Positions 1-8,379 of a DNA stretch of 64,000 bases are shown here, one piece after another. The translations under genes were made by a program, and so were the position numbers. Source of the DNA: Billgrantia pellis (lineage in GTDB: Bacteria > Pseudomonadota > Gammaproteobacteria > Pseudomonadales > Halomonadaceae); contig NZ_VTPY01000003.1 in the NCBI RefSeq assembly GCF_008297955.1, forward strand, positions 186,001 through 250,000, given 5' to 3'. Below the pieces are notes generated by a model. That model was not told the DNA's origin and did no database searches. It saw only the letters and a program-made list of their open reading frames with translations. How positions within the stretch are numbered: the stretch's first letter is position 1; every line of letters starts with the position of its first letter.

Positions 1-23
1 AAGCCGGTCTTCGAGGGGGATTG

Positions 24-1154
24 ATGAGCGATACGAGCTTTCTCGACTGGCCGTTCCTCGAGGCCAAGCATCGCGACCTGGCCAAGCGCCTGGAGGCGTG
101 GTGCCAGCACGAATTGCCCCGCGATCACACCGACATCGATGCCACCTGCATCCAACTGGTGCGCGACCTGGGCAGTGCCGGCTTTCTCGAAGGCACCGCG
201 GGTGACGCCATCGACGTCCGCAGCCTGTGCCTGATCCGCGAGACCCTGGCCCGTCACGACGGCCTGGCCGATTTCGCCTTCGCCATGCAGGGGCTGGGTA
301 CCGGCGCCATCAGCCTGTTCGGCACGGATGACCAGAAGCAGTGGCTGGAGAGGACCCGTCGCGGCGAGGCGATTTCGGCCTTCGCCCTGACCGAGCCGCG
401 CTCTGGCTCCGACGTGGCCCAGCTCGACACCGTGGCCGAGCGTGACGGCGACGGCTACCGCCTCAACGGCGAGAAGACGTGGATCTCCAACGGCGGCATC
501 GCCGATCTCTACACCGTGTTCGCCCGCACCGGCGAGGGGCCGGGGGCCAAGGGGCTCTCCTGCTTCCTGGTGCCTGCCGGTACACCCGGGCTCGAGATTC
601 GCGAACGGCTGGAGACGATCTCCCCACACCCATTGGCCCGGCTCGGCTTCGATGACATGCACCTGCCGGCCAGTGCCATGATCGGCCGGCCCGGCCAAGG
701 CTTTCGCATCGCCATGTCCGTGCTCGACGTATTCCGCTCCACCGTCGGCGCCGCCGCCCTGGGTTTCGCCCGCCGCGCACTGGACGCATCCCTCGATCGT
801 GCCAGGAGTCGCGAGCTGTTCGGCACGAGCCTGGCCGATCTCCAGATGGTGCAGGGTCACTTGGCCGAGATGGCGCTGGACGTGGATGCCGCCGCCCTCT
901 TGGTGTACCGCGCCGCATGGACCAAGGACATGGGCGCCGAGCGGGTCACCCGCGAGGCGGCCATGGCCAAGCTCTACGCTACCGACCGCGCCCAGCAGGT
1001 GATCGACAAGGCGGTGCAACTGCACGGCGGCGACGGCGTGCGCAAGGGGCACATCGTCGAGAGCCTGTATCGCGAGATCCGCGCGCTGCGCATATACGAG
1101 GGTGCCTCGGACGTACAGAAGATCGTCATTGCACGCAGCTGCTTGTCGCAATAG
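24..1154 (+). CDS. Acyl-CoA dehydrogenase family protein
   Basis: FAD-dependent acyl-CoA dehydrogenase of 376 residues, the family's normal length. The flavin-binding motif [10 protein letters not shown] lies at about residues 121-130 and [12 protein letters not shown] at 147-158. The C-terminal [10 protein letters not shown] motif supplies the likely catalytic Glu near 359. An in-frame TTG lies at 21, but the ATG at 24 follows a GAGGGGGA ribosome site directly. It leads a same-strand run with an aryl-CoA ligase, an ABC importer, a thioesterase and a RidA protein. From that context I infer that it oxidises an alicyclic or ring-derived CoA thioester in aromatic-acid breakdown rather than a fatty acyl-CoA. 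The substrate cannot be read from the sequence. Confidence 0.9.
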   Translation: MSDTSFLDWPFLEAKHRDLAKRLEAWCQHELPRDHTDIDATCIQLVRDLGSAGFLEGTAGDAIDVRSLCLIRETLARHDGLADFAFAMQGLGTGAISLFGTDDQKQWLERTRRGEAISAFALTEPRSGSDVAQLDTVAERDGDGYRLNGEKTWISNGGIADLYTVFARTGEGPGAKGLSCFLVPAGTPGLEIRERLETISPHPLARLGFDDMHLPASAMIGRPGQGFRIAMSVLDVFRSTVGAAALGFARRALDASLDRARSRELFGTSLADLQMVQGHLAEMALDVDAAALLVYRAAWTKDMGAERVTREAAMAKLYATDRAQQVIDKAVQLHGGDGVRKGHIVESLYREIRALRIYEGASDVQKIVIARSCLSQ

Positions 1155-1244
1155 CACCGAAAAAGACATAGCGAGACGCCAGACACCGTATCCCCTGTCG
1201 ACGCGCAAGCGCCGAACAACTACAACGACGTACGGAGAATGGTC

Positions 1245-2882
1245 ATGAAAACCCAATCGGCCCATGCCGATAGCTTCACGCGGGATCGCTTGCCTCCCGC
1301 AGAGGAATGGCCTGACCTGCAGCTTGACGGCTTCGAGTATCCCGAGCGACTCAACGCCGCGGTAGAGCTTTGCGACCGCTGGGTCGAACGCGGCCACGGC
1401 GAGCGCGTGGCCTTGATAGGCAACGGGCGCCGACGGACCTATGGAGAACTGGCCGAATGGACCAACCGCCTGGCCCATGCGCTGGTGGAGGATCTCGGCG
1501 TGCGCCCCGGCCACCGGGTGCTGATCCGTTCGGCCAACAATCCCGCCATGGTCGCCTGCTGGCTCGCCGCCACCAAGGCCGGCGCGGTGGTGGTCAACAC
1601 CATGCCGATGCTACGCGCCGGCGAGTTGACCCAGGTGGTCGACAAGGCCGAGATTGCCTTGGCGCTGTGCGATACGCGTCTGCTCGACGAGCTCGAAACC
1701 TGCGCCGCCGGTAGCGCCTTCCTTAAGCGGGTGGTGGGCTTCGACGGCACGGCGAACCACGATGCCGAGCTCGACCGCCTGGCGCTCGACAAGCCGATCG
1801 ACTTCGAGGCAGTGGCCACCGCCGCCGCCGACGTGGCGCTGCTCGGCTTCACCTCCGGCACCACCGGCCAGCCCAAGGCGACCATGCATTTCCATCGCGA
1901 CCTGCTGATCGTCGCTGACGGCTATGCCCGCGAGGTACTGCGGGTGACACCGGATGACGTTTTCGTCGGTTCACCTCCGCTGGCCTTCACCTTCGGCCTG
2001 GGGGGACTCGCCATCTTCCCGCTGCGTTTCGGCGCCAGCGCCGTGCTGCTGGAGAAGGCCACGCCGCCCAGCATGCTCGACATCATCCGCGAGCACCGCG
2101 CCACCGTCGTCTTCACCGCCCCTACCGCCTACCGCACCATGCTCGCCTCGCTGGGCAGCGAAGAGGCGTTGGCCAGCCTGCGTGTGGCGGTATCTGCCGG
2201 CGAGACGCTGCCGGCGCCGATCTATCACGACTGGATCGAGAAGACGGGCACGCCGATCCTCGACGGCATCGGTGCCACCGAGATGCTGCACATCTTCATC
2301 TCCAATCGCCTCGACGATCACCGCCCCGCCTGCACCGGCAGGCCGGTGGCGGGTTACGAAGCGAAGATCGTCGATGGCGACATGCACGAGCTGCCGCGTG
2401 GCGAGATCGGCCGGCTGGCGGTGCGCGGTCCCACCGGCTGCCGCTACCTGGCCGATGCGCGCCAGAGAGGCTATGTGCAACAGGGCTGGAACCTCACCGG
2501 CGACGCCTTCTACCAGGACGAGGAGGGCTACTTCCACTTCGCCGCGCGCAACGACGATATGATCGTCTCGTCCGGCTACAACATTGCCGGGCCCGAAGTG
2601 GAGGCCGCCCTGCTGGCCCATGAGGCAGTGGCCGAGTGCGCCGTGATTGGCGCACCGAATGGAGAGCGTGGGCAAATCGTGGAGGCCTTCGTGGTACTGT
2701 CTCCCGGTGTCGAGCCGAACGCGGCCTGCGTGGAGCGACTCCAGGCGTTCGTCAAGCAGCGCATCGCGCCTTACAAGTATCCGCGCTCGATCCGCTTCGT
2801 CGAGATACTGCCGAAAACCGCCACGGGCAAGGTGCAGCGGTTTCGGCTGCGCCAGACGTATTATCCGGATGGTGCCGCCTGA
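1245..2882 (+). CDS. AMP-forming aryl-CoA ligase, 2-aminobenzoate/benzoate-CoA ligase type
   Basis: Acyl-adenylate ligase of 545 residues. The phosphate-binding loop FTSGTTGQPK lies at about 202-211, the TGD motif and YNIAGPEVE hinge sit in the C-terminal third, and the adenylation Lys (TATGK) is near 529. It should activate an aromatic acid with ATP and CoA in the cytoplasm. Overall character (TGCRYLAD, NIAGPEVEAALL) recalls 2-aminobenzoate-CoA ligases, which is family recognition and not proof of substrate. Two in-frame ATGs occur at 1239 and 1245. The GGAG at 1234-1237 is correctly spaced only for 1245. The partner acyl-CoA dehydrogenase lies 90 bases upstream and the ABC importer downstream. 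Confidence 0.85.
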   Translation: MKTQSAHADSFTRDRLPPAEEWPDLQLDGFEYPERLNAAVELCDRWVERGHGERVALIGNGRRRTYGELAEWTNRLAHALVEDLGVRPGHRVLIRSANNPAMVACWLAATKAGAVVVNTMPMLRAGELTQVVDKAEIALALCDTRLLDELETCAAGSAFLKRVVGFDGTANHDAELDRLALDKPIDFEAVATAAADVALLGFTSGTTGQPKATMHFHRDLLIVADGYAREVLRVTPDDVFVGSPPLAFTFGLGGLAIFPLRFGASAVLLEKATPPSMLDIIREHRATVVFTAPTAYRTMLASLGSEEALASLRVAVSAGETLPAPIYHDWIEKTGTPILDGIGATEMLHIFISNRLDDHRPACTGRPVAGYEAKIVDGDMHELPRGEIGRLAVRGPTGCRYLADARQRGYVQQGWNLTGDAFYQDEEGYFHFAARNDDMIVSSGYNIAGPEVEAALLAHEAVAECAVIGAPNGERGQIVEAFVVLSPGVEPNAACVERLQAFVKQRIAPYKYPRSIRFVEILPKTATGKVQRFRLRQTYYPDGAA

Positions 2883-2951
2883 CGGATGCGCAGCGCTGGC
2901 ATTGGACACGCACCGACCAACACAACAAACGAGAACGAAGAGGGTACTCCA

Positions 2952-4097
2952 ATGAAGAAACTCGCCAACGTTGGCCTCGGCCTTCTGATGACGGCCTCCA
3001 TGATGGCCGCAGCCCAGGCCGAGGAGGTCAAGATCGGCATGATCACCACCCTGTCCGGTGGCGGCTCGCACCTGGGCGTGGACGTGCGAGACGGCTTCAT
3101 GCTCGCCATCGAGCAGGCCGGCCGCGACGACATCGAGGTGCTGATCCAGGACGACGGCAACCGCCCCGACCTGGCGCGCAGCCTGGCCAACGAGTTCATG
3201 CAGCGCGACGAGGTCGACATCCTCACCGGCATCATCTTCTCGAACCTGGCCATGGCGGTGGTGCCGGCCGCCGTACGCCAGGGCACTTTCTACCTTTCGC
3301 CCAATGCCGGGCCGTCGGATCTCGCCGGGCGCATGTGTCACGAAAATTACTTCAATGTCGCCTATCAGAACGACAACCTGCACGGCGCCATGGGTGCCTA
3401 CATGCGCGAGCAGGGCTTCGAGAAGCCGATCATCCTGGCGCCGAACTACCCGGCCGGCACCGATGCTCTGGCCGGCTTCAAGCATCTTTACGAAGGCGAA
3501 GTGGCCGACGAGATCTACACCCAGATGGGCCAGACCGACTACGCCGCCGAGATCGCCCAGATCCGCTCCAGCGATGCCGATAGCCTGTTCTTCTTCCTGC
3601 CCGGCGGCATGGGCATCTCCTTCATGAAACAGTGGCAGAACTCGGGCGTCGACTTGCCGGTCTTCGGCGCCGCCTTCTCCTTCGACGAAATCATCATCAA
3701 AGCGGTGGGCAGTGCCGCCATCGGCGCCATGAACACCTCGCTGTGGGCCTATGACCTGGACAACGAGGCCAACCACGCCTTCGTCGAGGCCTTCCGTGGC
3801 ACTTACGGCCGCACCCCGACACTCTACGCGGCCCAGGGCTACGATACCGCCAACCTGATTCTCAGCGCGCTGGAGAAGGCCCATCCGGACGACCAGGACA
3901 CCTTCCGCGAAGCGCTGCGCGAAGCCGACTTCGATTCGGTGCGCGGCGAGTTCCGTTTCGGCCCCAACCAGCATCCTATCCAGGACATCTACGTGCGCGA
4001 AGTCGTCGAAGGCGACGATGGGGAACCCACCAATCGCCTGGTGGGCATCGCCATCGAGGACATTCAGGACGTCTACCACACCCAGTGCGAGATGTGA
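2952..4097 (+). CDS. ABC transporter substrate-binding protein, branched-chain amino acid/aromatic type
   Basis: Periplasmic ligand-binding protein of 381 residues in the Leu/Ile/Val-binding (peripla_BP_6) family. A clear signal peptide covers residues 1-22 with cleavage after AQA, and the mature protein begins EEVKIGMITTLSG, the family's typical first strand. The start is the ATG after GAAGAGG at 2936-2942. The longer upstream reading frame has no ribosome site. Divergent members of this family bind aromatic acids such as benzoate analogues. With the aryl-CoA ligase upstream, I infer an aromatic carboxylate ligand. A strong hairpin follows the gene, which would let this protein be made in excess over the permeases. 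Confidence 0.9.
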   Translation: MKKLANVGLGLLMTASMMAAAQAEEVKIGMITTLSGGGSHLGVDVRDGFMLAIEQAGRDDIEVLIQDDGNRPDLARSLANEFMQRDEVDILTGIIFSNLAMAVVPAAVRQGTFYLSPNAGPSDLAGRMCHENYFNVAYQNDNLHGAMGAYMREQGFEKPIILAPNYPAGTDALAGFKHLYEGEVADEIYTQMGQTDYAAEIAQIRSSDADSLFFFLPGGMGISFMKQWQNSGVDLPVFGAAFSFDEIIIKAVGSAAIGAMNTSLWAYDLDNEANHAFVEAFRGTYGRTPTLYAAQGYDTANLILSALEKAHPDDQDTFREALREADFDSVRGEFRFGPNQHPIQDIYVREVVEGDDGEPTNRLVGIAIEDIQDVYHTQCEM

Positions 4098-4107
4098 CCC
4101 GGCCAGA

Positions 4108-4130
4108 GGCCGGCCCTCCCCGGGCCGGCC
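4108..4130 (+). terminator. Hairpin between substrate-binding protein and LivH genes (attenuator-like)
   Basis: Perfect 9-base inverted repeat GGCCGGCCC / GGGCCGGCC with a 5-base loop, starting 10 bases past the stop of the substrate-binding protein gene. No T-run follows, so this is more likely an mRNA-stabilising or partial-attenuation element than a full terminator. Such hairpins after binding-protein genes are common in ABC operons and raise binding-protein output. Confidence 0.55.
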
Positions 4131-4157
4131 GCCTTCCACTCACTGCCTGACGATCTC

Positions 4158-5072
4158 ATGACATTATTCATCGAACAGCTCATCAACGGCCTTCAGCTCG
4201 GTACCATGCTGTTCCTCATGGCCAGCGGGCTGACCCTGATTTTCGGCGTGATGGGCCTGATCAACCTGGCCCACGGTTCCTTCTACATGGTCGGTGCCTA
4301 TGCCACGGCGCTGGTCAGCGCCGCTACCGGCTCGTTCCTGATCGGCCTGGCGGCCGGCATCGCCGCGGCCGCCGCGGTCGGCGCCCTGGTCGAACTGATC
4401 GTGATTCGCCGGCTCTACCATCGGCCCCATCTCGACCAGGTGCTTGCCACCTTCGCCTTGATCCTGATCTTTTCCGAGGGCACCCGCTGGTTGTTTGGCT
4501 CCTCGCCGCTATGGCTCAACGCTCCGGCGGCCCTGTCGGGTTCGATCGCCCTGCCCGGCGGTTCGCGTTACCCGATCTACCGCCTGGTGATCATCGCCGT
4601 CGGCATCATGGTGGCCGTGGGCATGTATTGGCTGATTTCGCGCACCCGGCTCGGCATGCGTATCCGTGCCGGCGAGAGCGACCGCGAAATGATCGGCGCC
4701 CTGGGCGTCAACATCGCCCGGCTTTATACGTTGGTGTTCGCCATGGGCGCGGCACTGGCCGGCCTGGCCGGCGCCATGGTCGGTGCCCTGCAGTCGGTCC
4801 AGGTAGGCATGGGCGAACCGGTGCTGATACTGGCCTTCGTGGTGATCGTCATCGGTGGCATCGGCTCGATCAAGGGCGCTCTGTACGGCGCCATCCTGGT
4901 AGGGGTGGTCGACACCCTGGGGCGGGTCTTCTTGCCGCTCTTCTTCCGCCAATTCATGACCTCTTCGGAGGCCGCCGGTGTCGGTTCGGCGCTGGCCGCC
5001 ATGCTGATCTACATCCTCATGGCGCTCATTCTCGCGTTCAAACCGAAGGGACTGTTTGCCGCCAATGATTAA
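4158..5072 (+). CDS. livH: Branched-chain-type ABC transporter permease LivH
   Basis: Inner-membrane permease of 304 residues made almost wholly of hydrophobic segments, consistent with eight or so helices. It carries the conserved N-terminal INLAHGSFYMVGAY segment and the late GGIGSIKGALYGA segment that contacts the ATPase. It pairs with the LivM protein encoded next, whose ATG lies inside this gene's last codons. With the binding protein and the two ATPases it forms a complete importer. The neighbouring CoA ligase suggests that the cargo is an aromatic acid. Confidence 0.93.
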   Translation: MTLFIEQLINGLQLGTMLFLMASGLTLIFGVMGLINLAHGSFYMVGAYATALVSAATGSFLIGLAAGIAAAAAVGALVELIVIRRLYHRPHLDQVLATFALILIFSEGTRWLFGSSPLWLNAPAALSGSIALPGGSRYPIYRLVIIAVGIMVAVGMYWLISRTRLGMRIRAGESDREMIGALGVNIARLYTLVFAMGAALAGLAGAMVGALQSVQVGMGEPVLILAFVVIVIGGIGSIKGALYGAILVGVVDTLGRVFLPLFFRQFMTSSEAAGVGSALAAMLIYILMALILAFKPKGLFAAND

Positions 5073-6105
5073 GTCTACCACCCCTAGCCTCGCTCCGCGC
5101 CGAGTGCCGACGCCGGCGGCTTCCTGGCACGATCGCAAGCATCTGGTGCAGATCGGCCTGCTGGCCGTGCTGCTGTTGGCACCGCTGAGCGCCTACCTCC
5201 TGGGCCACGTGTATTACGTCAACCTGGCCTCGCGCCTCACCCTGATTGCCATGGCCGCGGTAGGGCTGAACCTGGCCATCGGCTATGGTGGCATGGTGAG
5301 CTTCGGACACGCCGCCTACTTCGGACTGGGCGGCTACGTGGCCGGCATCAGCGCCTACCACGCCTTCGACTTCACCCCCGTGATCGGTTGGCCGATTGTC
5401 ATTCCCGGCAGCGACAGCATGCTGGCGATCTGGCTCGCGACGATGCTGGTCTGCGGCCTGTTGGCACTGGTCATCGGAACCGTCTCGCTGCGCACCTCCG
5501 GGGTCTACTTCATCATGATCACCCTGGCGTTCGCCCAGATGGTCTATTACTTCGCCAACTCCTGGCCCACTTACGGCGGCGAGGACGGTCTGCCGATCTA
5601 CCTACGAAATTCGCTGCCCATGGTCGATACCCAGGACCCCCTGACGTTCTTCCTGATCTGCTTCGGCGGGTTGGTGATGTCTCTCGCCCTCACTTCGCGG
5701 ATCATGAAGTCGCGCTTCGGCGCCGCCCTGACCATGGCGCGACTCAACGAGACCCGCCTGGCCACCGCCGGCATCGCACCCTACCCCATCCGCCTCGTCG
5801 CCTTCGTCATTTCGGCGATGATCACCGGGCTCGCCGGCGCGCTGTATGCCGATCTCAACGGTTTCGTCAGCCCCACCATGCTGAGCTGGCACATGTCGGG
5901 CGAGCTGATGGTGATCGTCATTCTCGGCGGTGTGGGCCGGCTCTACGGCCCGCTGGCCGGCGCCATCCTGTTCGTGATGATGGAGACCCTGCTGGGCGGA
6001 CTGACGGAATATTGGAAGCTGTTCCTCGGTCTGGTGCTGCTGCTGGTGGTACTGTTTGCCAAGCATGGCGTGATGGGCTGGCTGGCGGGGAGGGAGCGCC
6101 CATGA
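5065..6105 (+). CDS. livM: Branched-chain-type ABC transporter permease LivM
   Basis: Second inner-membrane permease of the importer, 346 residues from the ATG at 5065. The N-terminus is polar for about 25 residues, then hydrophobic helices follow with the family segment GYGGMVSFGHAAYFGLGGYVAG and the late GGVGRLYGPLAGA segment. The ATG overlaps the livH stop by 8 bases, and an in-frame TTG at 5056, better spaced from GAAGGG, is an alternative start. The gene's own stop overlaps the LivG ATG as ATGA, so the three products are translationally coupled. Confidence 0.92.
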   Translation: MIKSTTPSLAPRRVPTPAASWHDRKHLVQIGLLAVLLLAPLSAYLLGHVYYVNLASRLTLIAMAAVGLNLAIGYGGMVSFGHAAYFGLGGYVAGISAYHAFDFTPVIGWPIVIPGSDSMLAIWLATMLVCGLLALVIGTVSLRTSGVYFIMITLAFAQMVYYFANSWPTYGGEDGLPIYLRNSLPMVDTQDPLTFFLICFGGLVMSLALTSRIMKSRFGAALTMARLNETRLATAGIAPYPIRLVAFVISAMITGLAGALYADLNGFVSPTMLSWHMSGELMVIVILGGVGRLYGPLAGAILFVMMETLLGGLTEYWKLFLGLVLLLVVLFAKHGVMGWLAGRERP

Positions 6106-6845
6106 CCGATGCCGTGCTCACGCTTGCCCATCTCAACAAGCGCTTCGGCGCCCTTCAGGCGACCCGCGACGTGACGCTGGACCTGCGGCCCGGCGAAATT
6201 CACGCCCTGATCGGCCCCAACGGGGCCGGCAAGTCGACGCTGATCGCCCAGATTGCCGGCAGCCTCAAGCCCGATTCGGGCGGCATCCACCTGGCAGGCC
6301 AGGAGATCACGTCGCTCAGCGTGGCCCAGCGCGCCCGACTGGGCCTGGGCCGCAGCTTCCAGGTGTCGTCGCTGGCCGAGCCGCTGACGGTACTGCGCAA
6401 CGTGATGATCGCCACGCAGGCGCTGCAAGGGCATAGCTTCCGTTTCTGGAAGCCGGTGCACCGCGACGAAAGCCTGCTCACACCGGCCACGGCGGCGCTG
6501 GAGCGCATGGAACTCACGCATCGCGCCGATACGCCGGTTTCCGAGCTATCCCACGGCGAGCGCCGTCAGGTGGAGGTGGCCTGCGCCCTTGCGCTGACAC
6601 CGCGCGTATTGCTGCTCGACGAGCCCATGGCCGGGCTGGGACCGGAAGGGTCGGCGCGTCTCACCGAGCTGCTCGAGACGCTCAAGCACGAGGTGCCGAT
6701 ACTCTTGGTCGAGCACGACATGGACGCGGTGTTCCGCCTCGCCGACCGCATCTCGGTGCTGGTGGCGGGAGGGGTGATCGCCCACGGCGATAGCGCTGCG
6801 ATCCGTGCCAACCCGCAAGTCCGCGAAGCCTACCTGGGAGACTGA
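6102..6845 (+). CDS. livG: Branched-chain-type ABC transporter ATP-binding protein LivG
   Basis: Cytoplasmic ATPase of 247 residues. Walker A GPNGAGKST lies at about 38-46, followed by the signature LSHGERRQ, Walker B VLLLDEP and the switch histidine in VEHDMD. The start ATG overlaps the livM stop by 4 bases (ATGA). A much longer open frame runs in from position 5388, but its upstream part lies out of frame across livM and has no protein-like character, so it is not part of the gene. Confidence 0.94.
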   Translation: MTDAVLTLAHLNKRFGALQATRDVTLDLRPGEIHALIGPNGAGKSTLIAQIAGSLKPDSGGIHLAGQEITSLSVAQRARLGLGRSFQVSSLAEPLTVLRNVMIATQALQGHSFRFWKPVHRDESLLTPATAALERMELTHRADTPVSELSHGERRQVEVACALALTPRVLLLDEPMAGLGPEGSARLTELLETLKHEVPILLVEHDMDAVFRLADRISVLVAGGVIAHGDSAAIRANPQVREAYLGD

Positions 6846-6846
6846 G

Positions 6847-7527
6847 ATGCTCAACGTCACCGCGATCGAGACCTTCTACGGTCCCTCCCAGGCGCTGTTC
6901 GGCGTCGACCTCAGCGTTCAGACGGGGGAAATGGTGGCGCTGATGGGGCGCAACGGCATGGGCAAGACCACCACCATTCGCTCGATCTTCGGCCTCACCC
7001 CGGCGCGCCGCGGCAGCATCGAATTCGAAACGCAAGATCTTCGCCGCCTGCCCGCCTACCGCATCGCCCAGGTGGGGCTCGGGCTGGTTCCCGAGGGGCG
7101 ACGTTGCTTCCCCAACCTCTCGGTACGCGAGAATCTTCTGGTCACCGCGTGCCCCGGGCCCTGGAGCCTCGCTCAGGTGGAGACGCTCTTCCCGCGCCTC
7201 GCCGAGCGACGCAACCAGATGGCCAGCACCCTCTCCGGCGGGGAGCAGCAGATGCTGGCGATCGGTCGCGCATTGATGACCAACCCACGGCTGCTGGTGC
7301 TCGATGAGGCCACCGAAGGCCTCGCGCCGGTCATCCGCCAGGAGATATGGGGGGCCATCCGCGAATTGAAGGCGCAGGGCCAATCCATCCTGATCGTCGA
7401 CAAGTCGCTCGCCGAGCTGCTGCCGGTGGCCGACCGCTGCACCATCCTCGAGAAGGGGCGCACGGTGTGGTCGGGCATACCGGAAGCGCTCGACGAGTCG
7501 CTACGCGACCGTTACCTCGGCGTATAA
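6847..7527 (+). CDS. livF: Branched-chain-type ABC transporter ATP-binding protein LivF
   Basis: Second ATPase subunit of the importer, 226 residues. Walker A GRNGMGKTT lies at about 34-42, with signature LSGGEQQML and Walker B LLVLDEATEGL. The switch region reads VDKSLAELL instead of the usual VEQN, a small variation. The ATG sits one base after the LivG stop, so translation is probably coupled. The TTG/GTG possibilities further upstream are unnecessary. LivG and LivF together power the LivHM channel. Confidence 0.93.
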   Translation: MLNVTAIETFYGPSQALFGVDLSVQTGEMVALMGRNGMGKTTTIRSIFGLTPARRGSIEFETQDLRRLPAYRIAQVGLGLVPEGRRCFPNLSVRENLLVTACPGPWSLAQVETLFPRLAERRNQMASTLSGGEQQMLAIGRALMTNPRLLVLDEATEGLAPVIRQEIWGAIRELKAQGQSILIVDKSLAELLPVADRCTILEKGRTVWSGIPEALDESLRDRYLGV

Positions 7528-7538
7528 GGGAGCCTGCC

Positions 7539-7946
7539 ATGACATTCACGACCCAGCGCAAGGTGCGCTTCCAGCACTGCGACCCGGCAGGCATCGTCTT
7601 CTACCCGCGCTATTACGAGATGCTCAACTCGGTGGTCGAGGACTACTTCGCCGAAGTGGTGGGCCACGACTTCCATCACATGCACGTCGCATCGCGCACC
7701 GGCGTTCCCACGGCCCGTATCGAGACCGACTTCCATGCGCCCAGCCGCTTGGGGGAAACACTTACCTTCGAGCTGGCGATCCGCGACGTCAGCCGCACCA
7801 GCCTGACCCTGCGCATCGTGGCCTATTGCAACACGCAGCCGCGCCTGACCTGCGATTCCACTCTGGTCTTCGTTGATCTGGAGAGCGGTCATCCTCTTCC
7901 CTGGCCGGACGCCATGCGCCGCCATTTCGATCATGACATCACATAA
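7539..7946 (+). CDS. 4-hydroxybenzoyl-CoA-thioesterase-like hotdog protein
   Basis: Single hotdog-fold acyl-CoA thioesterase of 135 residues. The N-terminal motif HCDPAGIVFYPRYYEM contains the catalytic Asp expected for the 4HBT subfamily. Downstream TARIETDFHAPSRLGE is also typical. It hydrolyses a CoA thioester to a free acid, and in an aromatic-CoA operon it probably recycles CoA from dead-end intermediates. The ATG at 7539 is 11 bases past the livF stop and follows AAGGGAG. A longer reading frame starting inside livF is rejected for lack of a ribosome site. Confidence 0.88.
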   Translation: MTFTTQRKVRFQHCDPAGIVFYPRYYEMLNSVVEDYFAEVVGHDFHHMHVASRTGVPTARIETDFHAPSRLGETLTFELAIRDVSRTSLTLRIVAYCNTQPRLTCDSTLVFVDLESGHPLPWPDAMRRHFDHDIT

Positions 7947-7956
7947 GGAATGACTG

Positions 7957-8370
7957 ATGAATGACGCCAGCGACCATCGACTTCTGCATCCCGCTCACTG
8001 GAAAACCGCGGTGGGCTACGCCAACGGCGTGCTCGCCACCGGCCGTACGATCTTCGTCGGCGGGCAGATCGGCTGGAACGCCGACCAGATATTCGAGAGC
8101 GACGATTTCGCCGCCCAAGTGCACCAGGCCCTGGCCAATATCGTCGAGATACTGAGAGAAGCCAAGGCCGGTCCCGAGCATGTGGTCCGGCTGACCTGGT
8201 ACGTGACCGACAAGCGCGAATACCTTGCCCGGCTCAAGGAGGTGGGCGCCGCCTATCGCGAAGTAATGGGCAAGCACTTCCCGGCCATGACCATGGTCCA
8301 GGTCGCCGATCTGATCGAGGATCGGGCCAAGGTGGAGATCGAGGCGACCGCCGTTCTCCCGGACGCCTGA
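7957..8370 (+). CDS. RidA family enamine/imine deaminase
   Basis: RidA/YjgF/UK114 family protein of 137 residues, the normal size for these trimeric enamine/imine hydrolases. The family segments GQIGWNAD near residue 33 and the C-terminal KVEIEATAVL strand are present, with an Arg just before it at the usual catalytic position. It lies 10 bases after the thioesterase and follows AAGGAA. In CoA-dependent anthranilate breakdown the ring amino group becomes an enamine after ring reduction, so a dedicated deaminase here makes sense. That role is inference. The gene ends exactly where the convergent hydrolase gene ends. Confidence 0.88.
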   Translation: MNDASDHRLLHPAHWKTAVGYANGVLATGRTIFVGGQIGWNADQIFESDDFAAQVHQALANIVEILREAKAGPEHVVRLTWYVTDKREYLARLKEVGAAYREVMGKHFPAMTMVQVADLIEDRAKVEIEATAVLPDA

Positions 8371-8379
8371 TCAGGCGTC
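8362..8379. terminator. 18-base perfect palindrome spanning two abutting stop codons
   Basis: GACGCCTGATCAGGCGTC is its own reverse complement. The RidA gene's TGA (8368-8370) and the convergent hydrolase gene's TGA (8371-8373 on the minus strand) form its centre, with no base between the genes. In either transcript it folds into the same hairpin, so it may define both 3' ends. It lacks T-runs. Confidence 0.45.

Noticed and set aside
1971..4139. 722-residue open frame on the minus strand
   Set aside because: It runs antisense to the CoA ligase and binding-protein genes, with composition produced by reversed high-GC codons. No domain, start signal or protein-like pattern.
5388..6101. Possible long N-terminal extension of LivG
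   Set aside because: The part before 6102 is out of frame over livM and not protein-like. The ATG at 6102 overlaps the livM stop as expected for coupling.
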